Assembly (NCBI GenBank): GCA_903899945.1
Contig: CAIULA010000008.1
Location: forward strand, 1-64,000
Length of the DNA stretch: 64,000 nucleotides
Direction: 5' to 3'
Origin: an uncultured Alphaproteobacteria bacterium
GTDB taxonomy: Bacteria > Pseudomonadota > Alphaproteobacteria > Paracaedibacterales > CAIULA01
How positions within the stretch are numbered: position 1 is the first letter of the stretch; each line of letters opens with the position of its first letter. Under the pieces are notes generated by a model that saw nothing but the letters and a program-made list of their open reading frames with translations, did not search any database and was not told the origin of the DNA. Below, in pieces: positions 51,102-60,166 of the stretch. The translations under genes and the position numbers were made by a program.

Positions 51102-52403
51102 ATGAAATCAATAGTCATTTTTCTTGTTTGTTTGATTGCAACAGCAGCACAAGCTTTAAAAATAGAAATTACGAAAGGTGAAGTAAGGCCTGACCCTATC
51201 GCCATTACTAAATTTTACAGCGAAGACTCTGAGGTCAGGGGGATTGGTTCTGACATCGCTGAGGTGGTTGGTAATGATTTGGTAAGCTCAGGTTTATTTG
51301 AGTTAACGCCAGAAGGGTCATTCATTCAAAAAGAAGAGTCTGTCGCAAAAGAAGGGCCACGATTTGCTGATTGGCGTTTATTGGGGTCACGTTTTCTTTT
51401 GACTGGTAAAATCAATGAGGAATGGGGCGGGAAGATTACAGTTGATTTTATATTATATGATGTAATCGCTGGACAAAAATTAATTGCCTTATCGATGAGT
51501 AGTGATAAGAAAAAGTGGCGAAAAATTGCCCATATGATTGCTGATGCTGTTTACAGCCGTGTGACGAACGAAACAGGTTATTTTAATACCCACATTGTGT
51601 ACGTAGAAACTGTCAGCAAAGGTAAAAATTCTAGAAAACGTATCATGCGCATGGATCAAGACGGCGAAAATTCAGAAGCTTTGACAGATAGCAGCCGTTT
51701 GGTTTTAACACCTCGTTATTCGCCAGATGGTCAAAAGATTGCTTATCTTTCTTATATGAATAATTCGGCCCATGTTTATCTTTTGAATTTGCAGACAAAG
51801 AACAAGGAAACGCTTGGAAACTTGGGGGAGATGAACTTTGCTCCTCGGTTTTCACCAGATTCTAAAACAGTTGTTATGAGTTTAGTGAAGGGCGGAAAAA
51901 GTGCAATCTACAAATTTGATCTTGAAACCAAAAAACTAGTTCAGCTAACAGAGCATAGGTCTATTGATACATCGCCTTGCTTTTCACCTGATGGAACACA
52001 TATTGTTTTTACCTCTGATAGAGACAAAGAAGGAGGGGAGCAACTTTATATAATGGATATCAACGGTGGTAATGTAAGGCGAATTAGCTTTGATAAGGGA
52101 AAGTATTCCCAGCCTGTTTGGTCGCCGCGTGGCGATTTGATTGCTTTCACCAAACAAATTGGCGGGCAGTTTTATATTGGTGTGATTGGTCCAGAAGGCA
52201 CAGGAGAGCGCTTGATTGCTGAAGGATATTTGGTTGAAGGTGCGGATTGGTCCCCTAATGGAAGATATCTTATTTTCACAAAAGAGCATGCCACAAGTGG
52301 ACAAAGTCAAATTTACAAAGTTGATTTAACAGGCAGGTACACGCAGCAGGTCAAAACAAAAAAGGATGCGTCCGATTGCACATGGTCACCTTTATTGAAG
52401 TAA
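51102..52403 (+). CDS. TolB
   Basis: TolB, 433 residues, periplasmic beta-propeller that bridges TolA and Pal. A signal peptide (VIFLVCLIATAAQA) precedes the N-terminal domain (IAEVVGNDLVSSGLFELTPE). The propeller repeats carry S-P-D/W signatures (TPRYSPDGQKIAYLSYMNNS, APRFSPDSKTVVMS, SPCFSPDGTHIVFTSDRDKE, PVWSPRGDLIAFTKQ). No pal gene follows; lgt begins 6 nt later. Confidence 0.95.
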   Translation: MKSIVIFLVCLIATAAQALKIEITKGEVRPDPIAITKFYSEDSEVRGIGSDIAEVVGNDLVSSGLFELTPEGSFIQKEESVAKEGPRFADWRLLGSRFLLTGKINEEWGGKITVDFILYDVIAGQKLIALSMSSDKKKWRKIAHMIADAVYSRVTNETGYFNTHIVYVETVSKGKNSRKRIMRMDQDGENSEALTDSSRLVLTPRYSPDGQKIAYLSYMNNSAHVYLLNLQTKNKETLGNLGEMNFAPRFSPDSKTVVMSLVKGGKSAIYKFDLETKKLVQLTEHRSIDTSPCFSPDGTHIVFTSDRDKEGGEQLYIMDINGGNVRRISFDKGKYSQPVWSPRGDLIAFTKQIGGQFYIGVIGPEGTGERLIAEGYLVEGADWSPNGRYLIFTKEHATSGQSQIYKVDLTGRYTQQVKTKKDASDCTWSPLLK

Positions 52404-52409
52404 AACTTT

Positions 52410-53201
52410 ATGAACCTACTCACCTTTACTTTTCTGGCCATTGATCCTGTTCTTCTTTCCATTGGTCCCATAAAGATTCATTGGTATGGAGTGGCGTATA
52501 TTGCCGGAATCTTAGCAGGGTGGCGCTATGCTCTTTATTTGGCTAGGCATTATGCATCAGATTTAAAAGAAAAAGATTTTGATGATTTTGTAACCTGGAT
52601 TGTTATTGCCATTATAGTGGGCGGCCGTTTAGGACACATTTTTATTTACGAAGCTGGATATTATTTTAGCCATCCGTTGGAAATTTTAATGACTTGGCGG
52701 GGAGGGATGTCCTTCTATGGTGGTTTAGTTGGGGTGATTATCGCTACTCTTGTATACTGTAAACGCCGCTCTATTAACCCCCTTCGTTTTGCCGATGTAA
52801 TGGCCGCAACGGTTCCGATTGGTATAGGTCTTGGTCGCATTGCCAATTTTATCAACGGTGAATTATACGGCAGAGTCACTGACGTTCCTTGGGCGGTTGA
52901 GTTTCCTGCGGGTGGCTTTTTACCCCGTCATCCAAGCCAACTGTACGAAGCAGCTCTAGAAGGGTTAGTCCTTTTTCTAATACTTGGGTTTGTTTGGCAT
53001 CGAACCCAATTGTCAAAAACACCGGGCCGTATAACAGGACTATTCTTGATTGGTTATGCCGTTTCACGCTTTTTAGTTGAATATGTTCGGGAACCTGATG
53101 TCGTTTATAATTTTTTATCTTTACCACTTACAACAGGTCAGCTTTTAGCGTTACCATTCTTCGTGATCGGAATATTTTGGGCATTACCTAAAAGAACATG
53201 A
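52410..53201 (+). CDS. Prolipoprotein diacylglyceryl transferase
   Basis: Lgt, 263 residues, multi-pass membrane enzyme that attaches diacylglycerol to the lipobox cysteine of prelipoproteins. Motifs: IKIHWYGVAYIAGILAGWRY, GGRLGHIFIYEAGYYF, GGMSFYGGLVGVIIA, and the GRIANFINGELYGR signature, then HPSQLYEAALEG. Lipoproteins such as the secretin, MltA, LptM and the DUF3576 protein in this window would be its substrates. It overlaps the next gene by 4 nt. Confidence 0.95.
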   Translation: MNLLTFTFLAIDPVLLSIGPIKIHWYGVAYIAGILAGWRYALYLARHYASDLKEKDFDDFVTWIVIAIIVGGRLGHIFIYEAGYYFSHPLEILMTWRGGMSFYGGLVGVIIATLVYCKRRSINPLRFADVMAATVPIGIGLGRIANFINGELYGRVTDVPWAVEFPAGGFLPRHPSQLYEAALEGLVLFLILGFVWHRTQLSKTPGRITGLFLIGYAVSRFLVEYVREPDVVYNFLSLPLTTGQLLALPFFVIGIFWALPKRT

Positions 53202-54196
53202 ACCAATTTTATCCGTTTATTCTTAAGGAGATTCAGCAAAAAGGCCCTATGACTGTAAAGCGATTCATGGAGCTTGCCCTTTATCACCCCCTGTATGGGT
53301 ACTACAAATCTCAGACTGTTCTTGGAAAGCAAGGGGATTATATAACAGCCCCTGAATTGACTCAGGCTTTTGGTGAGCTTTTGGCCTTATGGATGATTGA
53401 TTTGTGGCAAAGGCTGGGGCGACCTTGTTTTGTACAAGTGGTAGAATTGGGGCCTGGGAGGGGGACAATGATGCAGGATATCCTTCGCACTGCTGTTAAG
53501 TTTCCTGAATTTTATCAAGGACTAAGCGTTTATTTACTTGAAACAAGTCCTGTTTTAAAGGGCATTCAAAGAAATCATTTGAAAGAAGAGTTTGTTCATT
53601 GGGTTGATGAATTACAAAAAATTCCGATGGGAAAAATGACTTTTTTCTTTGCGAACGAGTTCTTTGATGCATTGCCAATTGAACAGTATGTAAAGGTCCA
53701 AGGTGAATGGAGTCCTCGATTGATTGGTGAAAAGGATGGACAGTTCTGTTTCCTTACAGAAGGAGAGATAAAAGAAACTTGCGAAGCCTATTTGGCGTAT
53801 ATGCAGGAAATTAATGTACGTCTTTTAAAAGACAAGGGAGGAGCCCTTATTATTGATTATGGGGACGATCTTGAGAAAGAGAGAATTGGTGATACGCTAC
53901 AAGCGCTTCATCTCCATAGATATGCTTCAATTTTACAAAATCCAGGCGAACAAGATTTGAGCCATCATGTTAGTTTTTCTGAACTAAAGAGCTATTTGGA
54001 CAAGGGAAATTTGAAAATTTCATTGACGTCTCAAGGGGAATTCCTGCAATCCTTGGGCCTTGAACCTTGGGTGGAAAAATTATGTAAGGGGGCTGATAAA
54101 GAAATCACAGCCAAGATAAAAACAGCGGCCGCCAGATTAATTTCTCCAGGAGAGATGGGACAATTGTTTAAGGTTTTAGCGGTTGAAAGCTATTAG
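53198..54196 (+). CDS. MidA/NDUFAF7-type SAM methyltransferase
   Basis: 332-residue protein of the SAM-dependent MidA family (NDUFAF7 in mitochondria). Signature: MELALYHPLYGYYKS, GDYITAPELTQAFGELLALW, VELGPGRGTMMQDILR (SAM-binding), FFANEFFDALPIEQYV and GGALIIDYGDD. The mitochondrial homologue dimethylates an Arg of the NDUFS2 subunit early in complex I assembly. With the NDUFS4-type gene at 22.7 kb this shows complex I accessory functions are kept. It overlaps lgt by 4 nt. Confidence 0.93.
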   Translation: MNQFYPFILKEIQQKGPMTVKRFMELALYHPLYGYYKSQTVLGKQGDYITAPELTQAFGELLALWMIDLWQRLGRPCFVQVVELGPGRGTMMQDILRTAVKFPEFYQGLSVYLLETSPVLKGIQRNHLKEEFVHWVDELQKIPMGKMTFFFANEFFDALPIEQYVKVQGEWSPRLIGEKDGQFCFLTEGEIKETCEAYLAYMQEINVRLLKDKGGALIIDYGDDLEKERIGDTLQALHLHRYASILQNPGEQDLSHHVSFSELKSYLDKGNLKISLTSQGEFLQSLGLEPWVEKLCKGADKEITAKIKTAAARLISPGEMGQLFKVLAVESY

Positions 54197-54251
54197 AATC
54201 TGAGTTATTCATTTAAGTTAAGAAAATTAGACATAGTGAAAGAGAAACAAA

Positions 54252-55362
54252 GTGCGTGCGGAAATTGAATCTCAAGTAAAATTAGTTAATCAATCTTTGG
54301 TTCTTCTTCGGAGGCATCTTTGACTGGGATCAAGCCTTAAAAAAACTTGAGCATTTAAATGGGCAAGCTGAATCGCCTGATCTTTGGAACGATCAAACGG
54401 CTGCTCAAAGAATTTTGAAGGAACGAGAATCTTTACAAGTTTCTGTTAATCGTATCCAAGGTTTGGAACAGTCATTAAAAGACAGCATTGAACTGATTGA
54501 ACTAGCCGAAATGGAAGATGATGCTACCGTATTGAGTGAGGCTGAAACAAGCTTAGAGCAATTAAAAACATATGCGGCCCGTCTACAGCTTGAGACTCTT
54601 CTTTCTGGAGAGGCAGATTCAAACGATTGCTTTATAGAAATCAATGCAGGGGCAGGCGGGACAGAAGCTCAAGATTGGGCAGAAATGCTTGCAAGAATGT
54701 ACAGCCGGTGGGCAGAAGCTCATAACTATAAGTTAGAAATTCTAGATGAAAATGCTGGCGAAGAAGCGGGCATTAAATCAATCACTTTTAAAGTCATCGG
54801 ACATCAAGCCTATGGATGGCTGAAAACCGAAAGCGGTGTCCATAGACTTGTTCGGATTTCGCCTTTTGATTCTAATGCCAGGCGTCACACCAGCTTTGCC
54901 TCTGTTTGGGTCTATCCTGTGATTGATGATTCAATTCAGGTAGAAGTCGAGGAAAAAGATTTACGTATTGACACCTATAGGGCATCTGGTGCCGGGGGGC
55001 AACATGTCAATAAAACAGAAAGCGCCATCCGTATTACCCATACTCCAACGAATATCGTTGTCCAATGTCAAAGTGATCGTTCCCAGCACAGGAACCGTGC
55101 CCAGGCTATGTCTATGCTAAAAGCTAGACTTTATGAATTAGAACTGAGAAGGCGTGAAGAGAAACTTAATAACCAAGCCGCATCAAAGACAGATATTGGA
55201 TGGGGACATCAAATTCGTTCTTACGTTCTGCAGCCTTATCAAATGGTCAAAGATAACCGCACTGGCGTGGAACGTGGCAATGCAGCAGCTGTCTTAGATG
55301 GCGATATTGATTGCTATTTAGAGGCAGCTTTAGCTCAGAGAATTGGCGGTGAGGAAGAGTAG
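54252..55362 (+). CDS. Peptide chain release factor 2 (programmed +1 frameshift)
   Basis: PrfB, assembled across a programmed frameshift. Frame 0 starts at GTG 54252 (MRAEIESQVKLVNQSLVLLRRHL) and meets TGA as codon 24; after a +1 shift at CTTTGAC translation continues LDWDQALKKLEHLNGQAESP and on to the end. The RF2 core has the GAGGTEAQDWAEMLARMYS, the GGQ motif in ASGAGGQHVNKTESAIRI, and the SPF-type loop. RF2 recognises UGA and UAA; shortage of RF2 favours the shift, giving autoregulation. Confidence 0.94.
54309..54324 (+). promoter_or_regulatory. prfB programmed +1 frameshift signal
   Basis: CGGAGG (internal SD-like, 54309-54314), then CAT and the slippery CTT (54318-54320) with the UGA stop at 54321-54323 and a C after it. 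Spacing and context equal the known prfB recoding element (AGGGGG-TAT-CTT-TGA-C in E. coli). Confidence 0.92.
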
Positions 55363-55439
55363 AACAACAGGTATTGTTATAGTTGTTTATTAAGTATACA
55401 CTTTTAGATATAGAGGTTTTTGTATTTAAGGGGATAGCT

Positions 55440-56075
55440 TTGGCCGGATTAATAAAAAAAAGTAGTTTTGCTTTACTGATGACGTATGCTTCTTTGACAA
55501 GTGCGTATGCAGATGAACCATTTTGGGCTAAATATATCCCAAATTTTATTCGTCAATATATACCTGGTCTTGCTACAGATAAAGGAACTACCGTTTTTGG
55601 TCCTGCTTCGTATAATAATGTGACGCTGCCAACTTTAGAGGTTATGGGGCCTGCATCCTTAGTTGATGTTAAGGTTGACGGGCAAACAAATATTCAAGGC
55701 CCTCTTGATGCTAGAGATTCAAAGTTAAATAATTTAGAGGTCAATGGTCCCGTCTCGCTGCAGGGAACGACCGTAACAGGGCAAACTATGATTAATGGAC
55801 CGTTATTATTAGATAAAAAATCAAGCCTTGAAGATGTCTCAATTTCAGCTAACGATGTGACTATAAAAGATTCGACAGTTAACAACATCACCATGCGTAA
55901 GACAAATGACAAAAGTAAAAAGCAAGTTATTACTTTAGAAGGCGCTGCTCATGTGAAAGGTTCTATCAGGTTTGAGCAAGAGGGCGGACAGGTTGTGATG
56001 CGTGACACGGCTAAAGTTGATGGTTTGATTACTGGCGGTGAAGGGATTAATGCCGATCACAAAAAGCCGGTTTAG
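55440..56075 (+). CDS. Secreted bactofilin-like repeat protein
   Basis: 211-residue protein with a signal peptide (IKKSSFALLMTYASLTSAYA); TTG start at 55440 with AAGGGGA upstream, rather than the longer open frame from 55383. The mature part repeats a short motif of glycine, Asn and valine (LEVMGPASLVDVKV, LEVNGPVSLQGTTV, TGQTMINGPLLL), forming what looks like a beta-helix of the bactofilin type. Bactofilins are usually cytoplasmic filaments, so an exported version is unusual. No known domain is certain. Confidence 0.72.
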   Translation: MAGLIKKSSFALLMTYASLTSAYADEPFWAKYIPNFIRQYIPGLATDKGTTVFGPASYNNVTLPTLEVMGPASLVDVKVDGQTNIQGPLDARDSKLNNLEVNGPVSLQGTTVTGQTMINGPLLLDKKSSLEDVSISANDVTIKDSTVNNITMRKTNDKSKKQVITLEGAAHVKGSIRFEQEGGQVVMRDTAKVDGLITGGEGINADHKKPV

Positions 56076-56081
56076 ATTCAT

Positions 56082-56807
56082 TTATTTATAAGCCACACTT
56101 TTGACTTTTCGGATTTCGTGTGGCTTTAAATCCTCTAATTTATAAGGACCATAAGAAAGGCGGATCAGGCGGTTGACCCTGAGGCCCAGATAAGTCATGA
56201 CTTTTCGAATTTCCCGGTTTTTGCCTTCATACAAAGTCACATGCAGCCACGTATTCAAAGATGATCTTTGGTTTGGCATATCTATTTCAATAGAACCATA
56301 ATGGATTCCATCAATAGTCACTCCTTTCTCAAGAGCGGCCAACTCTTTAGGGTTTATCTCTCCAAAAACTCTTACTTTGTAACAACGCGGCCATTTTGTA
56401 CTGGGTAATTCGGCAAAACGAGAAAATTCACCATTATTTGTTAGTAATAATAAGCCTTCTGAATTAAGGTCTAAACGGCCAACGGAAATAACCCGTCCAA
56501 GCGAATAACGTTCAACATCTTCAAAGACTGTTGGTCTCCCCTCTGGATCCTTATGGGTTGTGACATAACCTTCTGGTTTATAATAACACCAGACCTTGGT
56601 GGTTTCTGGTTCTTGTATAAGAGTATCGTCGACTTCGACGCGAGATTTTTCTGTAACAAGAGTTGCAGGAGTTGTCAGAATGTGACCGTCAACCTTAACG
56701 CGTCTTTCTTCGATCAAGCGTTCGGCATCACGGCGCGAGCACACTCCCGCGCGAGCCAAAAATTTAGCAATTCGTTGTTCCTGGGTGGGAGATACAGAGT
56801 TATTCAC
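56082..56807 (-). CDS. 23S rRNA pseudouridine synthase (RluB-like)
   Basis: 241-residue RsuA/RluB-family pseudouridine synthase. An N-terminal S4 domain (QRIAKFLARAGVCSRRDAER) is followed by the catalytic domain with the active-site Asp in VISVGRLDLNSEGLLLLTN, and NREIRKVMTYLGLRVNRLIR. RluB modifies U2605 of 23S rRNA; RluE/F-type specificity cannot be excluded. Its ATG overlaps the end of the amidotransferase gene by 8 nt. Confidence 0.92.
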   Translation of the reverse strand: MNNSVSPTQEQRIAKFLARAGVCSRRDAERLIEERRVKVDGHILTTPATLVTEKSRVEVDDTLIQEPETTKVWCYYKPEGYVTTHKDPEGRPTVFEDVERYSLGRVISVGRLDLNSEGLLLLTNNGEFSRFAELPSTKWPRCYKVRVFGEINPKELAALEKGVTIDGIHYGSIEIDMPNQRSSLNTWLHVTLYEGKNREIRKVMTYLGLRVNRLIRLSYGPYKLEDLKPHEIRKVKSVAYK

Positions 56808-57534
56808 AAGCTTTGATGAATCCTTTTAATAAAGCTATATCAGCTGAACTTACATGAAACTCAGGGTGCCATTGTACGCCAATGCAAAAACGATAATTAG
56901 GTGCTTCAATCCCTTCGACTAAACCATCTGGAGCCATAGCGTTAATCTGAAAGGAATCAGAAAGCTTTTTAACGGCTTGGTGATGAATGCTATTGATTTG
57001 AAAAATTTCATCCTCAATAAGCTGGCTTAATAGAGTGTTTTTTAAGATTTTTACTTCATGCTGATGTTTAGTTCTGCATTGGCTTTGTTTATGTTCGATG
57101 GAAGAGGGCGCTTCATCAGGAATGTCTTGTATCAAAGTTCCACCATGTATGACATTCAAAAGCTGCATCCCCGCACAAATACCCAGGACAGGCTTATCAG
57201 CCTTTAAAATAGCCTTAGCAATTGCTGATTCAAACGCAGTTCGTTTTGGTCTAAGGGGAGTGGCTTTAGGATGATGGTAATCAGCGCCATAAAGAGCAGG
57301 TTCGATATCAAACCCACCACCCGTTAACAAAAGCCCATCTATAAGATTACAATAATAATCTAGATGTTCGGGGTGATAAGGCAAGGGTAGAGGGATTCCG
57401 CCTGCATGCGTTATGGCTTCACAATAGCGGTGTCTTAATCCGTACCAGGATAAATCTGAATACCATTTCCCCTCAATTTCTTGTGTGGGGTCTATGCTAT
57501 CTAAAGGAATTCCAATGAGTGGTTTTTTGATCAT
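56800..57534 (-). CDS. Class I glutamine amidotransferase-like hydrolase (peptidase C26)
   Basis: 244-residue peptidase C26 protein related to gamma-glutamyl-gamma-aminobutyrate hydrolase (PuuD). The nucleophile Cys is in KPVLGICAGMQLLNVIHGGT, and the C-terminal His/Glu pair is in CIGVQWHPEFHVSS. The true substrate is not given by the sequence. Between lysA and rluB, with overlaps at both ends, so it belongs to their operon. Confidence 0.87.
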   Translation of the reverse strand: MIKKPLIGIPLDSIDPTQEIEGKWYSDLSWYGLRHRYCEAITHAGGIPLPLPYHPEHLDYYCNLIDGLLLTGGGFDIEPALYGADYHHPKATPLRPKRTAFESAIAKAILKADKPVLGICAGMQLLNVIHGGTLIQDIPDEAPSSIEHKQSQCRTKHQHEVKILKNTLLSQLIEDEIFQINSIHHQAVKKLSDSFQINAMAPDGLVEGIEAPNYRFCIGVQWHPEFHVSSADIALLKGFIKACE

Positions 57535-58805
57535 TACGTTAGCTTTTTAAAGGTTTCAAAGGTCAAAAGATGTTCAGGTGTTATACACTCTCTTACCAGA
57601 TAAATTACGCCTTTATCAATCATAACTTCTGGAATAAGGGGGCGTGAGTTATAAGTAGACGATAATGAAGATCCATACGCACCTGTATGGGTAATCGCTA
57701 AAATATCTCCGGCTTTGAGATTCTTAGGCAAAGAAATTTGCGATGCAAAGAAATCACTCGATTCACAAACAGGACCAACCACATCAACAATCATTTGTTC
57801 AGTATCATTTTTTTTATCAGAACATAATACAATGGGGTGCTCTATGTCATAAAGTGCAGTTCTCATCATATCATTCATACCGGCATCGACGATTACAAAA
57901 ATTCGAGAGGGTGTACGTTTGATATATAAGATTTTGGTTAGCAAAAGTCCAGATTCAGCGACAAAATAACGCCCAGGCTCTATGACAAATCCGCAATTTA
58001 GATTTCCTAGTTCCTCGCTAAAGGCTTGTCCATAGGATTGAAGATCAAACTGCGGAGATCCCGAAAGGGTATAGGGGACATAAAAACCCCCTCCAAGATC
58101 CAAACGTTTTACAGGGTAACCTTCAAAAGATAGAGAGGAAACTAAAGTTTTTAATTGCCCGAAAACTTGTCGATAAGCATTAATGTCTTGGATCTGAGAT
58201 CCAATATGAACGGATATCCCTAAAAAATTTAAATAGGAAGAAGAATGAGCAATCGAAATAGCTTCCATCAACTGTCCTAAAGGAATGCCAAATTTATTTT
58301 TATCTGTCCCTGTTGTAATCTTTTTATGAGTTTTGCCTTCTATATTTGGATTTAACCTTAGAGCTATAGATATTGGTTTTTGCAAAGTAGAGGCAATTTT
58401 TTTAACAACGTGCAATTCCTCTAATGATTCTACACTTAATTGCTCGATTTCATTTTGGATGGCGAGAGTAATTTCTTCGTCGGTTTTACCTATGCCGGAG
58501 AATATAATTTCCTTAGGGGAAATACCGGCTTTAATGGCTTTTAGAAGTTCCCCCCCGGAAACAACTTCAACGCCACTTCCTTGTTCACAAATAAGTTTTA
58601 AAATGGCCTGATTGCTGTTTGCTTTTATAGCGTATCGTATTTGTATGTTTTTTCTCAGAGACTGAATTAGTTTTTCAAGATTTTTATGCTGATGAATTAT
58701 TACACTTGAATCATAGACATAAACGGGAGTTTGAACTTTCCCAACTATCTCCAGATAACGAGAGAAACCAGAATGATTAAAAAGATGAAAACCTGGGTAA
58801 ATCAA
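57534..58805 (-). CDS. Diaminopimelate decarboxylase
   Basis: LysA, 423 residues, PLP enzyme producing L-lysine from meso-diaminopimelate. The PLP lysine is K61 in YAIKANSNQAIL; HIGSQIQDINAYRQ and LDLGGGFYVPY follow, and the C-terminal barrel has CESSDFFASQISLP and TGAYGSSLSSTYNSRP. TTG start at 58805, whose bases overlap the lptM stop codon (TTGA). The lptM-lysA order is conserved in many proteobacteria. The window therefore contributes to lysine/peptidoglycan precursor metabolism. Confidence 0.95.
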   Translation of the reverse strand: MIYPGFHLFNHSGFSRYLEIVGKVQTPVYVYDSSVIIHQHKNLEKLIQSLRKNIQIRYAIKANSNQAILKLICEQGSGVEVVSGGELLKAIKAGISPKEIIFSGIGKTDEEITLAIQNEIEQLSVESLEELHVVKKIASTLQKPISIALRLNPNIEGKTHKKITTGTDKNKFGIPLGQLMEAISIAHSSSYLNFLGISVHIGSQIQDINAYRQVFGQLKTLVSSLSFEGYPVKRLDLGGGFYVPYTLSGSPQFDLQSYGQAFSEELGNLNCGFVIEPGRYFVAESGLLLTKILYIKRTPSRIFVIVDAGMNDMMRTALYDIEHPIVLCSDKKNDTEQMIVDVVGPVCESSDFFASQISLPKNLKAGDILAITHTGAYGSSLSSTYNSRPLIPEVMIDKGVIYLVRECITPEHLLTFETFKKLT

Positions 58806-58915
58806 GACTTAGGATACGTTCTTGGATAGTTATCATGATCTAATGGTTCTATCGGGCCCTTTTTCCCACAACCACTCAAAAATAAACAAAAGATAAGGAT
58901 AAGTATAAAACGCAT
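58802..58915 (-). CDS. LptM/YifL small lipoprotein
   Basis: 37-residue lipoprotein: MRFILILIFCLFLSGCGKKG followed by PIEPLDHDNYPRTYPKS. The lipobox LSGC is directly followed by GKKGP, the LptM family mark; LptM helps maturation of the LptD LPS translocon. Too short for usual ORF lists. Its TGA overlaps the lysA TTG start. Confidence 0.88.
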   Translation of the reverse strand: MRFILILIFCLFLSGCGKKGPIEPLDHDNYPRTYPKS

Positions 58916-58930
58916 AACATAACTTCTATA

Positions 58931-59005
58931 TGGTGGGCGATGACAGGATTGAACTGCCGACCCTCTCGGTGTAAACGAGACGCTCTACCGCTGAGCTAAT
59001 CGCCC
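58931..59005 (-). tRNA. tRNA-Val (TAC anticodon)
   Basis: Minus-strand acceptor GGGCGAT pairs with ATCGCCC; discriminator A and CCA are encoded. The anticodon arm TCTCG-TTTACAC-CGAGA gives UAC. Confidence 0.93.
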
Positions 59006-59058
59006 CAATAGAATCTTACGCCTTCTAAAGCATATGATTCTATATACCAGAAAATGCG

Positions 59059-59334
59059 TTATGCATCAACAGCATCTTTTAACTGTTTACCTGCTCTAAA
59101 TTTTGGTAAACACTTTTCTGGGATTTTTATGGTTGCGCCTGTGCGAGGATTGCGGCCTTCACTTGCTGCTCTTTGTGCAACAGTAAATGTTCCAAATCCA
59201 ATAAGACGTACATCTTCTTTTTTCTTAAGAGCTTGAGTAATTGCTTCGAAAGTAGCATCAATTGCTCTCTCAGCCTCTGCTTTTGTTAAACGAGAGGATT
59301 CTGCAACTGCTACAACGAGTTCACTTTTATTCAC
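59059..59334 (-). CDS. HU-type DNA-binding protein
   Basis: 91-residue HU/IHF-family histone-like protein: MNKSELVVAVAESSRLTKAE at the N-terminus, the helix-beta core KKEDVRLIGFGTFTVAQRAA, and the DNA-clasping arm with RNPRTGATIKIPE. It bends DNA and compacts the nucleoid. The start is GTG. Transcribed alone; tRNA-Val lies downstream. Confidence 0.94.
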   Translation of the reverse strand: MNKSELVVAVAESSRLTKAEAERAIDATFEAITQALKKKEDVRLIGFGTFTVAQRAASEGRNPRTGATIKIPEKCLPKFRAGKQLKDAVDA

Positions 59335-59506
59335 GGAGATTGCCTTTCTAACTAAAAAGGTTAAAACAGATTTCTAACCACATACTAATAGGGCTTTTCG
59401 CTTAGGGTCAACAAGATTTATTTAAGTTTATGTTGCAAAAACTATATTTTTTAACTTGCTTTTATAAGAAATCTTTAAATTTGCCAATTCTTGGGTTTTT
59501 TGGTAC

Positions 59507-60136
59507 TTAGAAAGGAGAGTTTCTTTTTAACTGAGCTTGGATTTCTGCAAGAGTTGCTTTAATTCCTAATTTTTCTAAGGATGTAACTCCGTACTCTGAA
59601 ATGCCGCAAGGAATTATGCCTTGGAAATGAATTAGATTTGGACAAACGTTTATGGAAAGTCCGTGCCATGTTACCCATTTGGTAATTCTGACTCCAATAG
59701 CAGCAATCTTTTCTTCTCGATCATTTTCTCCCTTGACCCATAAACCCACTCTTCCTTCTTTTTGCTCAGCTTCTACATTAAAATGAGATAGGGTTTTAAT
59801 GATCCATTTTTCTAAGGTGTTGATGTAAAGACGAATATCTTTTTTTCTTTTTTCAAGGTCTAGCATTACATAGACGACAAGCTGTCCTGGCCCATGGTAG
59901 GTATACTGTCCTCCACGGCCCGTTTGATAAACAGGAAATCCAAAGGTATCAAGAAGATGCTCTGCTTTCGAGCTTGTTCCGGCTGTAAATATGGGAGGAT
60001 GCTCAACGCACCAAATAATTTCTTGTGATTTCTTCTGTCTAATATAACGAACTTGGTTTTCCATAAACTCTAAGGCTTCTTGATAGTTAATAAGCCCAGG
60101 TTCATGGATCCAAAGAGGGGATGGAAGAGCAATCAT
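59507..60136 (-). CDS. Octanoyl-ACP:protein octanoyltransferase
   Basis: LipB, 209 residues, transfers octanoate from ACP to lipoyl domains such as GcvH. The motif GRGGQYTYHGPGQLVVYVML (His81), the catalytic C177 in IIPCGISEYGVTSLEKL, and the lysine K143 in EEKIAAIGVRITKW are all present. The length is normal. LipA is not seen here. Confidence 0.95.
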   Translation of the reverse strand: MIALPSPLWIHEPGLINYQEALEFMENQVRYIRQKKSQEIIWCVEHPPIFTAGTSSKAEHLLDTFGFPVYQTGRGGQYTYHGPGQLVVYVMLDLEKRKKDIRLYINTLEKWIIKTLSHFNVEAEQKEGRVGLWVKGENDREEKIAAIGVRITKWVTWHGLSINVCPNLIHFQGIIPCGISEYGVTSLEKLGIKATLAEIQAQLKRNSPF

Positions 60137-60166
60137 AAGCTCTAAAACCGTAACAAAAAAGTCAAA

